This document shows, piece after piece, positions 27,189-36,489 of a stretch of DNA of 64,000 nt. Numbering within the stretch: position 1 is the first letter of the stretch; every line of letters starts with the position of its first letter. Made by a program: the position numbers and the translations under genes. The DNA is from an uncultured Selenomonas sp. GTDB lineage: Bacteria > Bacillota > Negativicutes > Selenomonadales > Selenomonadaceae. The stretch is taken from NCBI GenBank assembly GCA_947167105.1, contig CAMVGU010000010.1, positions 26,867 to 90,866 of the forward strand. The letters are read 5' to 3'. The notes under the pieces were generated by a model. The model saw only the letters and a list, made by a program, of their open reading frames with translations. It had not been told where the DNA came from and did no database searches.

Positions 27189-28556
27189 TTACGCCTTTTC
27201 CTCCGGGTCATCAAAGCCCAGCAGCCAGGTGGCGAGAAAGCCTGCGCCGTAGGCCGTGACCAGGCCCAAAAGATACACGGGCGCATTGTCCGCCACCGCC
27301 GCCAGGGGCAGCCCGGAAAGCCCCATGGCCCTGGCCCCTACCATGGCTGCGGCCTCGATGGCGCCGCCGCAGGCACCGCCGATGCAGGCCCCGATAAAGG
27401 GACGGCCCAGGGGCAGTGTGACACCGTAGATCAGCGGCTCCCCCACCCCCATAATGCCCACGGGCAGGGCGGACAGCACCGTTTTTTTCAGGAATTTGTT
27501 TTTCGTCTTGAGATACACGGCAAAGGAAGCGCCAATCTGGCCGCAGCCCGCCATGGCCAGCATGGGCAGCAGGACAGTCACCCCGTACTGGGACAAAAGC
27601 TCTGCATGGATGGGGGTCATGGCCTGATGCAGCCCCAGCATGACTATGGGCAGCCAGCAGCCCCCCAGGATAAAGCCGGTGAGTGCCCCGCCCTCCCGGA
27701 CTGCAGCCGTCGCGGCAAGGCCGATATTCTCCGCCAGGATGCCACCCACGGGCTGCAGCAGGAAGATGGCGGCAAAGCCTGCAATCAGCACCACCAGCAA
27801 AGGCGTCAGGAACAAATCCAGCATTTCCGGCACCAGGCGGTGAAGCTTCTTCTCCAGCAGGGAGGCCAGGGCCGCCACCAGCACCACCGCGATAATGCCT
27901 CCCCGCCCCGGCACCAGGGGCTCCCCCCCAAGGGTGACACTGCCTAAGGCAGGATTGGTAATCACCGCCGCCAGCACGCCCCCCAGGATGGGCGTGCCCC
28001 CGAAGACCTTCGCGGCATTGACACCCACGAACAGATTCAGGCCGTAGTAGATGGCACTGCCCATAATGGCAAGCATCTGAATAATAGCGCCCCCGTTAAG
28101 CTCCGGGGCGGCCTTCAGGCAGATATTCAGCACCCCCGTAATCAGTCCGCAGGCGATAAAGGCGGGTATCAGCGGCACAAAGATGGCGGCAATCTTCTTG
28201 AACAGCTTATTGAGGGGCGTATCATTCTTCCGGCGCAGGGCCTGGTGCAGCTCTGTCCCGTCGCCCACCTGGGCCTGTCGCGCCAAATCCAGGCGGCTTT
28301 GGCTATCCTTTTCCATAAGCTCCTTCAAGAGCGCAGTAACATTCTGCGCCCGGCCCGGCCCCAGGATAACCTGCAGCTCGCCGCTGTTGTCATGGATGCC
28401 GGCGACACCCTCCAGCCCCTGCAGCTGCTCCAGCATGAAGGGACTTTGCTCTCTCAAATGCAGGCGCAGGCGCGTCATGCAGTTCGTTGCCTGCATTATG
28501 TTTTCCCTTGGCCCGACTATCCCATAAATGGCACGGGCCAGTTCTTCCTGATTCAT
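27189..28556 (-). CDS. PTS transporter subunit IIBC (glucose/sucrose/N-acetylmuramate superfamily)
   Basis: 455 residues: IIB domain first (1-85; QATNCMTRLRLHL with phospho-cysteine C26) and an EIIC membrane domain of about ten segments (110-450; FVPLIPAFIACGLI, GVNAAKVFGGTPILGGVLAA, MGVGEPLIYGVTLPLGRPF). No IIA domain, so it borrows one. The MurP/sucrose-type pattern fits N-acetylmuramate, sucrose or trehalose; there is no linked hydrolase or etherase to decide. Start behind AAGGAGG. It is followed downstream by inverted element copy 1. Confidence 0.85.
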   Translation of the reverse strand: MNQEELARAIYGIVGPRENIMQATNCMTRLRLHLREQSPFMLEQLQGLEGVAGIHDNSGELQVILGPGRAQNVTALLKELMEKDSQSRLDLARQAQVGDGTELHQALRRKNDTPLNKLFKKIAAIFVPLIPAFIACGLITGVLNICLKAAPELNGGAIIQMLAIMGSAIYYGLNLFVGVNAAKVFGGTPILGGVLAAVITNPALGSVTLGGEPLVPGRGGIIAVVLVAALASLLEKKLHRLVPEMLDLFLTPLLVVLIAGFAAIFLLQPVGGILAENIGLAATAAVREGGALTGFILGGCWLPIVMLGLHQAMTPIHAELLSQYGVTVLLPMLAMAGCGQIGASFAVYLKTKNKFLKKTVLSALPVGIMGVGEPLIYGVTLPLGRPFIGACIGGACGGAIEAAAMVGARAMGLSGLPLAAVADNAPVYLLGLVTAYGAGFLATWLLGFDDPEEKA

Positions 28557-28586
28557 AAATTCCTCCTTTGTTTCAGCAAACTATCA

Positions 28587-29893
28587 TCAAGCCCTGCCGG
28601 AAGGGCAAACATCGGCCTCCGGCAGGCTGTCTTTCAGATCATGGTCGGTCATGGCGCAGACTGCGGAGTCTGACCAGACATTCTCGGCTGTCTCAATCAT
28701 ATCAATAACCGCGTAGATAGGCAGGATAATGCCCATCAGCCCCAGGGGCGCACCCAGGGAGGACATCAGCGAGAGGGTCAGGAAATAGCAGCCCATGGGA
28801 ACCCCCGCATTGCCCACCGCTGCCAGCACGGCTACAAAGAGCCAGGCCACCATGGTGGGCAGCGTCAGCTCGAAACCGGCATTCTGCATGACGAACAGGG
28901 AAGTCACCAAAATAAAGGCGGCACAGCCGTTCATATTGATGGTGGTGCAGATGGGCAGCACAAAGCGGGACACCCTGGGATTGACCTTCAGGTTTTCCTC
29001 GGCGGAGGCCAGCGTCACCGGCAGGGTAGCGGCAGAGCTTTTGGTAAAGAGGGCCACAGCCACGGCAGGCAGCATCTTCCTCAGCACCTGCAGGGGATTA
29101 AGGCCCCGCAGGGCCAGGAACAGGGGCAGCACGATAAAGAACTGGATCAGGTTGCCCCCCATAACCACAGCCACATACTTGCCCAGGGCGCCCACAATGA
29201 CACCGGCCTCAATCTGGGCGGAAAGCTGGGCGGCAAAAGCCAGAATACCGAAGGGCAGCACCTGCAGCAGCCCCCGTATCAGGGTGAATAAAAGCTCCTG
29301 CAGCCCCTCAAGCCCTGAGAGCAGCACCGCGCGGTTCTCCGTCCGGGGCATAAAGGCCAGCCCCAGGCCGACAGCAGCGGCGATAAAGAGCACAGAGAGG
29401 ACATTGCCCGCAATAAAGGGCTGCAGCACATTATTGGGGATGACCTGCAATAAATGGTCATAGTAGGAAAGGGAGCCAACCTTCTCCAGAGGCACGGCAC
29501 TGGCTCCGGCCCCGATGGCCTCTGCAGGCAGATTGCCGGGAGCTATCCAGATATAGAGCAGCAGCCCCACGGCTGCCGCCGAAAAGGTGGTCAGCAGCGT
29601 ATAGCCCAGGGCATGGGCGAAAATGCGGCGGGTTTCCTTCTGTGCCCCCAGCCTGGACAGGGTGGTGATAACCGCCAGCGCGATGGTGGGCACGGCGATA
29701 AATTGGAACAGCCGGGTGAACACTGCCGCGATAAAATCAAAAAAAGAAATCAAGGGAGCAGGCCCCACCCAGCCCAGAACAGCCCCCAGGATAAGGGCCC
29801 CAGCCAGAGCAGGAAATTTTTGGCATTCCCCTGCCTGCGGCTGTCTGCGATAATGTTCCGGGCCTGTTCGTTCAGGTATTTTTTTTCTGGCAT
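28587..29893 (-). pseudogene. Dicarboxylate/amino acid:cation symporter (DAACS family), frameshifted near its start
   Basis: The main frame (393 residues from 29768) has the family hallmarks: VPTIALAVITTLSRLG, FTKSSAATLPVTL (serine-rich re-entrant loop), INMNGCAAFILV, and GNAGVPMG/MIETAENVWSD. The well-placed start, ATG 29893 after AAGGA, is in another frame: MPEKKYLNEQARNIIADSRRQGNAKNF, then the reading must change frame to give ALAGALILGAVLGWVG, the expected first membrane helix. Either one base is missing near 29820, or the A8 run at about 29878-29885 allows -1 slippage. Glutamate/aspartate or C4-dicarboxylate uptake is likely if functional. Confidence 0.75.
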
Positions 29894-29919
29894 AATGATA
29901 TTCCTTTCCGAATGGAGTA

Positions 29920-29955
29920 TTGGGTGTGTTGGTTAAAAACTAATCGACACGCCCC
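29920..29955. mobile_element. Remnant of element A (only the ends left)
   Basis: GGTGTGTTGGTTAA-AAAC-TAATCGACACGCCCC: the two inverted ends of element A joined with the middle deleted. Confidence 0.65.
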
Positions 29956-29967
29956 AAGCAACAAAGT

Positions 29968-30025
29968 AAATTATAACGCCATTGTCCAGGCTTTGCCATA
30001 GGAAAAGCCAGAACAATGGCGTTAT
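29968..30025. repeat. Long palindrome between tpsB and the symporter gene
   Basis: TTATAACGCCATTGT ... ACAATGGCGTTATAA with an inner GGCTTT/AAAGCC pair. Related half-sites appear at 15048-15065 and 15110-15130. Could act as a transcription terminator or a mobile hairpin. Confidence 0.65.
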
Positions 30026-30031
30026 AAACAG

Positions 30032-31669
30032 TCAGAACATCTTCCCCGCCATAAACCACACTCTCTGGCGGCTTTCGGCCTCACGGCTCATGAGCTCGTC
30101 GGAGCCGATGGGTCTGGCGTAGTCCAGTCTCGCGAACCAGTCTCCGGGGCGGGTGTAGGTAAGCCCTATCCCCCAGCCTTTCAGGGTCATATTGCCGTCG
30201 CCGCCGGATTTGGTGATAAGGGTGTGGCCTGCATCGAAGTAGGCAGAGAGGGTCAGACCCTTCACCGGCGTATGGTAGCGCAGTTCCAGGGTCCCCACAA
30301 GGCCCTCGTCCCCGGAGGCTTCTCCCTGGGGATAGGCTCTGACTCCCCGGGCGCCCCCCAGATAGATATGCTCGGAGCTGTCCAGATTATTCGCTGCCAT
30401 CTGCCCGGAGAGCTTCAGCATAATATCAAAATCCCTGCCCAGGCCCTGCACTGCCGTAAGGTCCAAGGTGCCCTTGGTGAAGCGTCCCGTGGTACTTCCC
30501 AGGCGCCCCAGGGCTTCCGCTGCCTCGGAGTCCGGGGTCAGGGTGCCTGTGTGCAGCCCCGCCCTGTAGCTGAGGGTGAGGTTTTTCCCGCGGGAGAAGC
30601 CCTCCAGCCCCACATGGAAGATATGGCTGTGCTTTTCCCAGGAGAAGTCAAAGCGGGTCAGCTCGTCGGTAATCTCCCGATAGTCGTAGCCGTAGGTGAG
30701 GGCAAGGGAGTTGCGGGAGGTATTGATAAGGGGCGTCCTGCCAAAGATGCTGTAGGTATTGGTCATGCCCTCCGCCCCCAGCGCCTGGGCTTCCGCACCC
30801 AGCTCATAGTCCGAGCGGGAGAAGCCCAGGCCCAGCTTGGTGGCGCTGTGCCCCACAGGGATTTCCAGGGAAATATTGTAGCCGTGCTGCCTGCGGTTGG
30901 AGAGCAGGGCACCAAGGGTCAGGCTTTCGCCGCCCCCAAAGAGATTCCCCAGCTCCCCCTGCAGGCCGTAGCGGTAGCGGCCCGCAGACTTGCTGCCGTA
31001 GTTTTCGCTGTAGACTATCAGGGAATTACGCTTGCCATCAGCCACCTTCACCGTCAGGTCGCTGGTGCCTTCCTCTGCCCCAGGGGACAGGACGCCCACG
31101 GCCTCCACGCCGGACAGCGTCCCAAGGTTCCGCAGGGCCTTCTCCAGGGTGCGGCTCCTGATAATCTCCCCCTCCCTTAGTCCTGCCAGAATGCCCTTGG
31201 CCACCGTATCGCGCAGCCTGCTGCTATTCTCTATATGCAGTTTCCCCAGCCGCCCCGGCGCAATCCGTACCAAAAGACTTCCCTCCAGGGCAGTCTGGGC
31301 AGGGATATAAGCAGCGGCGGCAGGATAGCCCTGCTCCCTTGCGTAGCGGGTAAGGGCGGCAATTCCCCTGCTAAGTTCCGTAACGGTTATTTCCCTCCCC
31401 GTCACAGGAGCCAGCAATTCCCGGAGCTTCTCATCCCGCAGGCGCAGCCCTTCATGCTCCACCCGGACGGAGGTAATAGTAAAGGACTCCTACCCCTGCC
31501 GCCCCTCCTCCGTGGGCAGGTTGCTCCGGATATCCGCCCCGGTATCAGGCTCCCCGGCAGGTATGCTCTCCCCCGGCGCAGGGACGGCGGGAGCCGCAAA
31601 AAGGGGCGCCGGGATAGTGAGGGCGGCGGTCAAAAGCAAGCCCCCAAAGCCTGCGGATTTATATGACAT
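30032..31669 (-). pseudogene. TpsB/ShlB-FhaC-type two-partner secretion transporter with an in-frame amber codon
   Basis: Read from ATG 31669 (GGAGG upstream) the frame has a signal peptide (MSYKSAGFGGLLLTAALTIPAPLFA) and a Pro/Glu-rich linker, then TAG at 31490-31492 (codon 60), then continues without shift through POTRA-like segments (about 65-210) and a 16-strand-type barrel with GGARGVRAYPQGEASGDEG (the VRGY-like loop) to the final ...FMAGKMF. So one nonsense base breaks it, unless read through; a restart at GTG 31462 would lack the signal peptide. The partner exoprotein lies just upstream in the operon. Confidence 0.8.
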
Positions 31670-31691
31670 ATATCATGCCTCCGTTTCTTGA

Positions 31692-31720
31692 TTGACAGCT
31701 ATAAGGAAACAAGCTATGAT
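31692..31720 (+). promoter_or_regulatory. Orphan promoter duplicated from 35905-35933
   Basis: TTGACA, 17-nt spacer, TATGAT, almost identical (with flanks) to the promoter before the 35979 gene. Downstream is MREFLQKDY then a C7 run that breaks the frame before LTDEQLARMQRVHAETFGAASK and a stop at about 31829: a short decayed copy of a small gene, lying antisense between tpsA and tpsB. Confidence 0.6.
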
Positions 31721-31959
31721 GAAGATGCGAGAATTTTTGCAAAAAGATTATTCCCCCCCTTACGGATGAGCAACTGGCGAGAATGCAGCGTGTCCACGCA
31801 GAAACATTCGGAGCCGCCTCCAAGTGAATAGCAAGGCAAACTCCTGCTCGCGAGGCTTCACCCCGTGGGCAGGAGTTTTGTCTGCTGTCCCTTGTCTCCC
31901 CCATGGGGAAGGCTTAAAGGCTATGGGTGAGGTCTTAATGCACGCGCTGCCATAAGACC

Positions 31960-32008
31960 TCATCCACCGCTTACGCGGTCCCCCTTCCCCAGAGGGGAAG
32001 GCTAATTC
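31960..32008. repeat. Family G repeat, copy 2
   Basis: CCTCATCCACCGC-TTAC-GCGGT then CCTTCCCCA-GA-GGGGAAGG. Nearly the same as 54378-54428. It lies between tpsB and tpsA. Confidence 0.75.
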
Positions 32009-32025
32009 TGCCGTTACTGCTCCTG

Positions 32026-35000
32026 CTAGTCCTTTTCCTCTGCCATCTCCTGTTCCCCGTCAGAGCTGCCGTTATCCCTTGCGAGATTTTCCTGTCCGGC
32101 CTTGCCTTCCCGGTCAGTTTCGGCAATTTCCGTGCCTATGGCAAGGTCGGCTGCCTCTATTGCTTCCTCCAGGCCCTTTGCGCCTCCCTTTTCGCTGGGG
32201 GTCTGTTCCTCACCGCTTCCATGCTGGAGGGCGCTCAGGGCGTGGCCCAGGCTTTGGGGGCTGAGGGCATCTTGGGGGGCGGGGTTTACATCATTGGCAA
32301 CGGCAATCAGGCCCTCCGCCGTCCAGGTTAAGCCCTGGGGCGCCGCTGCCGCTGCGCTCTCTGCGGGGCGGGGAGCCGCTGTGCCGGTGCCTGACACGGC
32401 AGCTTCAGCGGCTGCCTGGGACATTTCCGCCCTGGCTCCTGCCGCAGCCGCTGCGGCGATATGTTCCGTCTCCGTGACTGTTGCCAGGAGCAGGGGCGCC
32501 GCCTCTGTTCCCGCCGCAATTAGCGTATTTATGCCGGAGCCATTGCCGCCATTGCTGCCCGGTGCCGCCCCAGGGCTGGCAGGCGTGGCATTGCCGCCGG
32601 AGACCGGGGCAGCAGATGCCGGATTGACAGGCGTGGCCGTGGCTGCAGGCGTTGCGCCGCCGCTTGTGCCGGAGCCATTGCCGTCATTACTGCCCGGTGT
32701 CGCCCCAGGGCTGGCAGGCGTGGCATTGCCGCCGGGAACCGGGGCTGCAGGTGCCGGATTGACAGGCGTGGCCGTGGCTGCAGGCGTTGTGCCACCGGAG
32801 ACGGGGACAGCAGGCATCGGATTGACAGGCGTGATCGGGGCTGCAGGCGTTGCGCCACCGGAGACAGGGACAGCAGGCATCGGATTGACAGGCGTGATCG
32901 GGGCTGCAGGCGTTGCGCCGCCGCTTGTGCCGGAGGCGCTGCTGCCGCTGCTGCCGCTGCTACCGCCGCCGCCCGGCGCAGGCGGGACGTATTTCGCCGC
33001 TATGGTAAAGGCCGTGGCGTTTGCCGCCGCATTGGCGAAGGTGTAGTTTGTGCCGTAGTCGCCGCTCTCTGCCGGGTCGCCACCGCCTATGGAGAGTGTG
33101 CCCGTGATGGCGTACTTGCCCACGGCAGTGGGGGTGCCACTAAGGTTAAAGGCGTAGCTGTCCCCCTCCGCCAGACTCTCCCCCTCCGCAAAGCCTGTCA
33201 ATGTGCCACTAAAGGAGGCGGGGATAGCCGTGCCCTGGGTGATGCTTACTGGATCGGCTGTCAGGGAGAGAGGGCGGCGGGTGATGGTGCCTGCGCCTGT
33301 AGCGGTGGCGGCGTTGACCAAATTGTAGTTTTTCGCCTTGTCCCCCGTCAGCGCAAGGCCCGTATAGTTGACCATCTTGTTTTCCCCGACGTTCTTATCG
33401 GCGAAATTCGCCGTCACGCCGTCGGCAAGGCTCACCGCGTCGGAATTTACGATGCCGTCCAGTGTTGCCGTCCCTGCCGTGGCCTCCGTGGTGCCGTCGT
33501 AGGTCTTAGCGGGAGACGCACCGAAGCTGACAGTCAAATCCTTCGGCGTAACGATGGAAACGTCCTTGATATAGTTATAGCCGTTTTGCGCTTCTGTGCC
33601 GCTATACGTCGTCGCCGTATAAGTCGCGCCCACATCCGCGCTGCCGTTGTATTCCGTCGTCGAGGTGATATTGTCCTTCCGCGTCAAGAACGCCGTGAGC
33701 AGTGGCAGATTGTTCCCATACTGCCGCCATACCGCCGTACTGTTGGTGCCGTCTTTGTCGATAGTCCAACCGTTAAAAACAGTCGCATTATTTGGCTTGT
33801 CGTAAACGTAATCAACCGTTGCATAATTTTCCCCCACAATACCGTTTACATTTGAGCCATTTTCTGCGCTCACGTCTCCCGTATTGTAAGCATAGCTCAC
33901 TGTTGCAGTTTTCCCCGCCGATGCAGTATTAGACCCCACAATACCGCCAATATTTAAGCCATTTGCTGCGCTCACATTTCCTGTATTGTATACATTTTCG
34001 ACACTGCCATTGACATTTTGCCCTACAATACCGCCAATATAACCAATAGTATATCTTCCCGCAATGCCATTGACGCTGCCAGCATTATAGGCAACCTCAA
34101 CAGTTCCTCCATTATTAAGACCTACAATGCCGCCAACTTGTGTCGTACCACTCACTGCACCCTTATTCCAAACCTGCGTCACCATGCCTTGATTTTCGCC
34201 TACAATGCCGCCAACACTTGTCCGACCTTCCACTGCAACCCCATCATTATAAACCCGTCGCACCGTGCCAAGATTATATCCTACAAGCCCAACACAAGAA
34301 CGCCCTTTAATGTTGCCGCCTGAAAGCTTCAGATTTTCGATTACGCTGCCACTGCCTACAATGCCGAACACCCCAATGTTATTACCATTCTCCTTGTTGA
34401 TGACGAGATTGCTCAGAGTATGCCCCAACCCATCGAATTTTCCCGTGAATGAAGTTGAGTTGCCTATGGGCGTGAAATTATCAACACCGCTCATATCAAT
34501 ATCCTTCGCCAGCATATAGTTTCCGGCGAGATTATTTTTCATATTCTGCAAATCTTCTTTAGTGCTGACAAGTTTGTAGTTGTACGTTGTGCCGTTTGTG
34601 GTATAGCCCGACGCGCCGCCCTCCGCCGAGCCGATATGAATTTCCCCGGTGCTGTTCGCGGTCAGCGTGACATTGTTATTCGGGGTGCCGCCCGCCAGCG
34701 TGCCGTCATCCCCAAGGGTCGCGCCGCTTGTCACATCCTCCACATTCTTGAAAGTGATATTCTTCCCCTCCACGGAAATAACATCCGCATTCAGCCTGCC
34801 CATATTGATAACATCCCCCGCCGCCGTGGCAGAGGTCAGCAGGTTAAGCCCCTTATCATAGTCGGTAAGCTGGCTGACATCAAGGTTTTTCGTGGAGAGG
34901 TGGAGACTCCCCACGTCCACAATGGCCCCGTCCCCAATCAAAATGCCATTGGGGTTCACCAGATAGATGCTGCCGCCCCCGGTCAGGGTGCCCAGAATAT

Positions 35001-35307
35001 CCGAGCGGGCGCTGCCCGTGACATAGTTCAGGTAGTTGTTTCCGTCAAAGGCCACCTTCCCACCTGCGCCGATGGAGAAATCCACCCACTTGATAAGGTT
35101 GTTCAGCTCGCCACTGGTGATGTTCATGGTGACATTGTCCGTCGTTGCAATGCTTACCGCCGCATCCTTTGCATCGAGGATGGGCATTGCAACACCCCCA
35201 CGCAGCGCCTCCGCGTTTGGCAGCAGGGTGAACGTCCCCGCTACAAGCGCCCCGCAGACAGCGGCTGCCAAGCGGCGCAAATGTTTTCCTTGATAGGTTT
35301 TCTTCAT
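32026..35307 (-). CDS. TpsA: filamentous haemagglutinin-type exoprotein
   Basis: 1093 residues. Signal peptide with an extended n-region ending near NAEA (31-34); TPS secretion domain (about 35-250) with VNPNGILIGDGA (NPNG at 118-121); GLUG-type repeats (about 330-480; IGGIVGENQG, VGGIVGLNNGG); YDG/MBG-type beta domains (about 590-790; KTYDGTTEATAGTATLDGI); a Pro/Ala/Gly repeat region (about 790-930); an acidic C-terminal end. Such proteins cross the outer membrane through TpsB and act as adhesins. Start at 35307. The C-terminus lacks a toxin domain I can recognise. Confidence 0.9.
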   Translation of the reverse strand: MKKTYQGKHLRRLAAAVCGALVAGTFTLLPNAEALRGGVAMPILDAKDAAVSIATTDNVTMNITSGELNNLIKWVDFSIGAGGKVAFDGNNYLNYVTGSARSDILGTLTGGGSIYLVNPNGILIGDGAIVDVGSLHLSTKNLDVSQLTDYDKGLNLLTSATAAGDVINMGRLNADVISVEGKNITFKNVEDVTSGATLGDDGTLAGGTPNNNVTLTANSTGEIHIGSAEGGASGYTTNGTTYNYKLVSTKEDLQNMKNNLAGNYMLAKDIDMSGVDNFTPIGNSTSFTGKFDGLGHTLSNLVINKENGNNIGVFGIVGSGSVIENLKLSGGNIKGRSCVGLVGYNLGTVRRVYNDGVAVEGRTSVGGIVGENQGMVTQVWNKGAVSGTTQVGGIVGLNNGGTVEVAYNAGSVNGIAGRYTIGYIGGIVGQNVNGSVENVYNTGNVSAANGLNIGGIVGSNTASAGKTATVSYAYNTGDVSAENGSNVNGIVGENYATVDYVYDKPNNATVFNGWTIDKDGTNSTAVWRQYGNNLPLLTAFLTRKDNITSTTEYNGSADVGATYTATTYSGTEAQNGYNYIKDVSIVTPKDLTVSFGASPAKTYDGTTEATAGTATLDGIVNSDAVSLADGVTANFADKNVGENKMVNYTGLALTGDKAKNYNLVNAATATGAGTITRRPLSLTADPVSITQGTAIPASFSGTLTGFAEGESLAEGDSYAFNLSGTPTAVGKYAITGTLSIGGGDPAESGDYGTNYTFANAAANATAFTIAAKYVPPAPGGGGSSGSSGSSASGTSGGATPAAPITPVNPMPAVPVSGGATPAAPITPVNPMPAVPVSGGTTPAATATPVNPAPAAPVPGGNATPASPGATPGSNDGNGSGTSGGATPAATATPVNPASAAPVSGGNATPASPGAAPGSNGGNGSGINTLIAAGTEAAPLLLATVTETEHIAAAAAAGARAEMSQAAAEAAVSGTGTAAPRPAESAAAAAPQGLTWTAEGLIAVANDVNPAPQDALSPQSLGHALSALQHGSGEEQTPSEKGGAKGLEEAIEAADLAIGTEIAETDREGKAGQENLARDNGSSDGEQEMAEEKD
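32550..32945 (-). repeat. Tandem in-frame repeats within tpsA
   Basis: Encodes repeats of GGATPAAPITPVNPMPAVPVS and longer units with GGNATPASPGATPGSN. The two 22-codon units at the 5' side and the two long units are near-identical in DNA, so copy number can vary by slippage or recombination. Confidence 0.85.
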
Positions 35308-35371
35308 TTTAATCCGTCCTTTCCCCTGGGGGCAGAAGGCACTCCTTCCACGGCCTGCCCTTCCCCCCGAC

Positions 35372-35533
35372 TTAGGAGCTGTGCATCAATAATCACTGCA
35401 TCCTGCTTGTCTGAATCCGCCCTGGCTGCGTTCTCGTCGTTCGGCATAGCCCCACTATGCCTCACTCCTCCGCCTTGCCATGACGAATTCATCCTGCGCA
35501 TAATGTAGCGATTATTTTCGCACAGCTCCTTAC
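35372..35533. mobile_element. MITE-like element B in the tpsA leader
   Basis: Imperfect inverted ends of about 20 bp (GGAGCTGTGC-3-AATAATC and its complement), flanked on both sides by TTA, a likely target duplication. The central palindrome GGCATAG-CCCCA-CTATGCC matches that of element A. No ORF. Confidence 0.8.
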
Positions 35534-35713
35534 ATTTTTACAGCACAATAACCCCCAGAGGACAGACCGCGCCCCTTGGACGCAGTTCCCCTGCGGGTCA
35601 TATTTCCTATGGATTTCCCAGATAACGTGAGCAGGACTACAAGCCTGTCCCCCCCCCGAAGGCAAGAGAACTTGCAGAGTGAACAGATTATGCTCAGACA
35701 GTCTTTGCTTCAT
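35534..35713 (-). other. Leader region of tpsA with a possible small ORF cut by element B
   Basis: An ATG at 35713 follows GGGAGGGAAGGA, a very strong site, and opens MKQRLSEHNLFTLQVLLPSGGG...; the frame runs on into element B. It could be a leader peptide or the start of a gene truncated by the insertion. Not recognised. Confidence 0.35.
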
Positions 35714-35758
35714 TGTCCTTCCCTCCCGTCATCTGATTTTTCTTAGAGTTCTAAGCAC

Positions 35759-35788
35759 ATTTTACCATTGGCCCGGCTGATTTTTCAA
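35759..35788 (-). promoter_or_regulatory. Promoter of tpsA
   Basis: Minus strand TTGAAA (35783-35788), 18-nt spacer, TAAAAT (35759-35764). It gives a leader of about 440 nt that contains element B. Confidence 0.6.
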
Positions 35789-35904
35789 TGGGAAACCAAA
35801 AAGTGACGAGTTTTCCCAAAAAGTGATGAGTTTTTCCCCCTAAAAGGGCTTATTTCTTTCAGGTTTTTTCAGATTTGCTCCTATATCCTGCCCTTGTTTC
35901 TCGA

Positions 35905-35933
35905 TTGACAGTCATAAGGAAACAAGCTATGAT
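35905..35933 (+). promoter_or_regulatory. Promoter of the 35979-36227 gene
   Basis: TTGACA, 17-nt spacer, TATGAT: a near-consensus promoter. Together with its flanks it is duplicated at 31692-31720. Confidence 0.8.
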
Positions 35934-35978
35934 GAAGATATGAAAATGCGTGAATTTTTGCGAAAGGAAGTGCTCACC

Positions 35979-36227
35979 ATGGCAAAGCGCATGACCTGGG
36001 ATGAGATTGCAAGAACTTATCCCGACCAGTGGGTAGGGCTGAGCGAGGTGGAATGGGACAAGCCGGGAGGCGCAAATGTAGTGTCGGCGGTGGTAAAATA
36101 CACCGATAAGACCCCCGACAAGCTTTATGATATGCAAATTGACGGCCAGGATATATATACGACGTATACCACACCGGAAACATTTCCTTATGGGCAAGTG
36201 CTAATTTGGGAGTGCGGCGATGATTGA
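35979..36227 (+). CDS. Small uncharacterised protein
   Basis: 82 residues: MTWDEIARTYPDQWVGLSEVEWDKPGGANVVSAVVKYTDKTPDKLYDMQIDG, ending VLIWECGDD. Start at 35979 behind AAGGAAG; the longer frame from 35940 includes MKMREFL, also found at the decayed copy near 31724. It has a strong promoter. The stop overlaps a second small frame, suggesting a two-gene unit. I have the impression that proteins of this type occur in many Firmicutes, but I know no function. Confidence 0.7.
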   Translation: MAKRMTWDEIARTYPDQWVGLSEVEWDKPGGANVVSAVVKYTDKTPDKLYDMQIDGQDIYTTYTTPETFPYGQVLIWECGDD

Positions 36228-36300
36228 AGCAGATGACATTGAAATTGATAGAAAAATACCAACGTCCCGTGGTAAAGCTGGACAATTTCTTCGGTCCTGA
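36220..36300 (+). pseudogene. Possible truncated partner of the 35979 gene
   Basis: ATG overlaps the preceding stop (ATGATTGA): MIEADDIEIDRKIPTSRGKAGQF..., ending after 26 residues. Another frame continues as HDITVPDDESISRNLTIKDEGGHLRVF, so a longer gene may have been broken here. The gap 36228-36489 has nothing else. Confidence 0.35.
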
Positions 36301-36489
36301 AGCCATGATATCACCGTCCCCGATGATGAATCCATCAGCCGCAATCTCACCATTAAGGACGAAGGCGGGCACTTGCGTGTATTTTGCACCTCTGCCGCAT
36401 AGACTGTCTACAGGTAAACTTTCCAGATTTTTTCATAGGCCTTTCGTGATACAATGAAAGAAAAAGCAAACGCAGTGGAGGTGGCAGGA

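Noticed and set aside
31462..31491. GTG 31462 as the true start of tpsB
   Set aside because: It would remove the signal peptide that is clearly encoded upstream in the same frame; the interrupted-gene reading fits better.
31747..31755. C7 run as a phase-variation switch
   Set aside because: The run is short and the frame it breaks encodes only about 36 residues of unknown value; kept only as part of the decayed copy.
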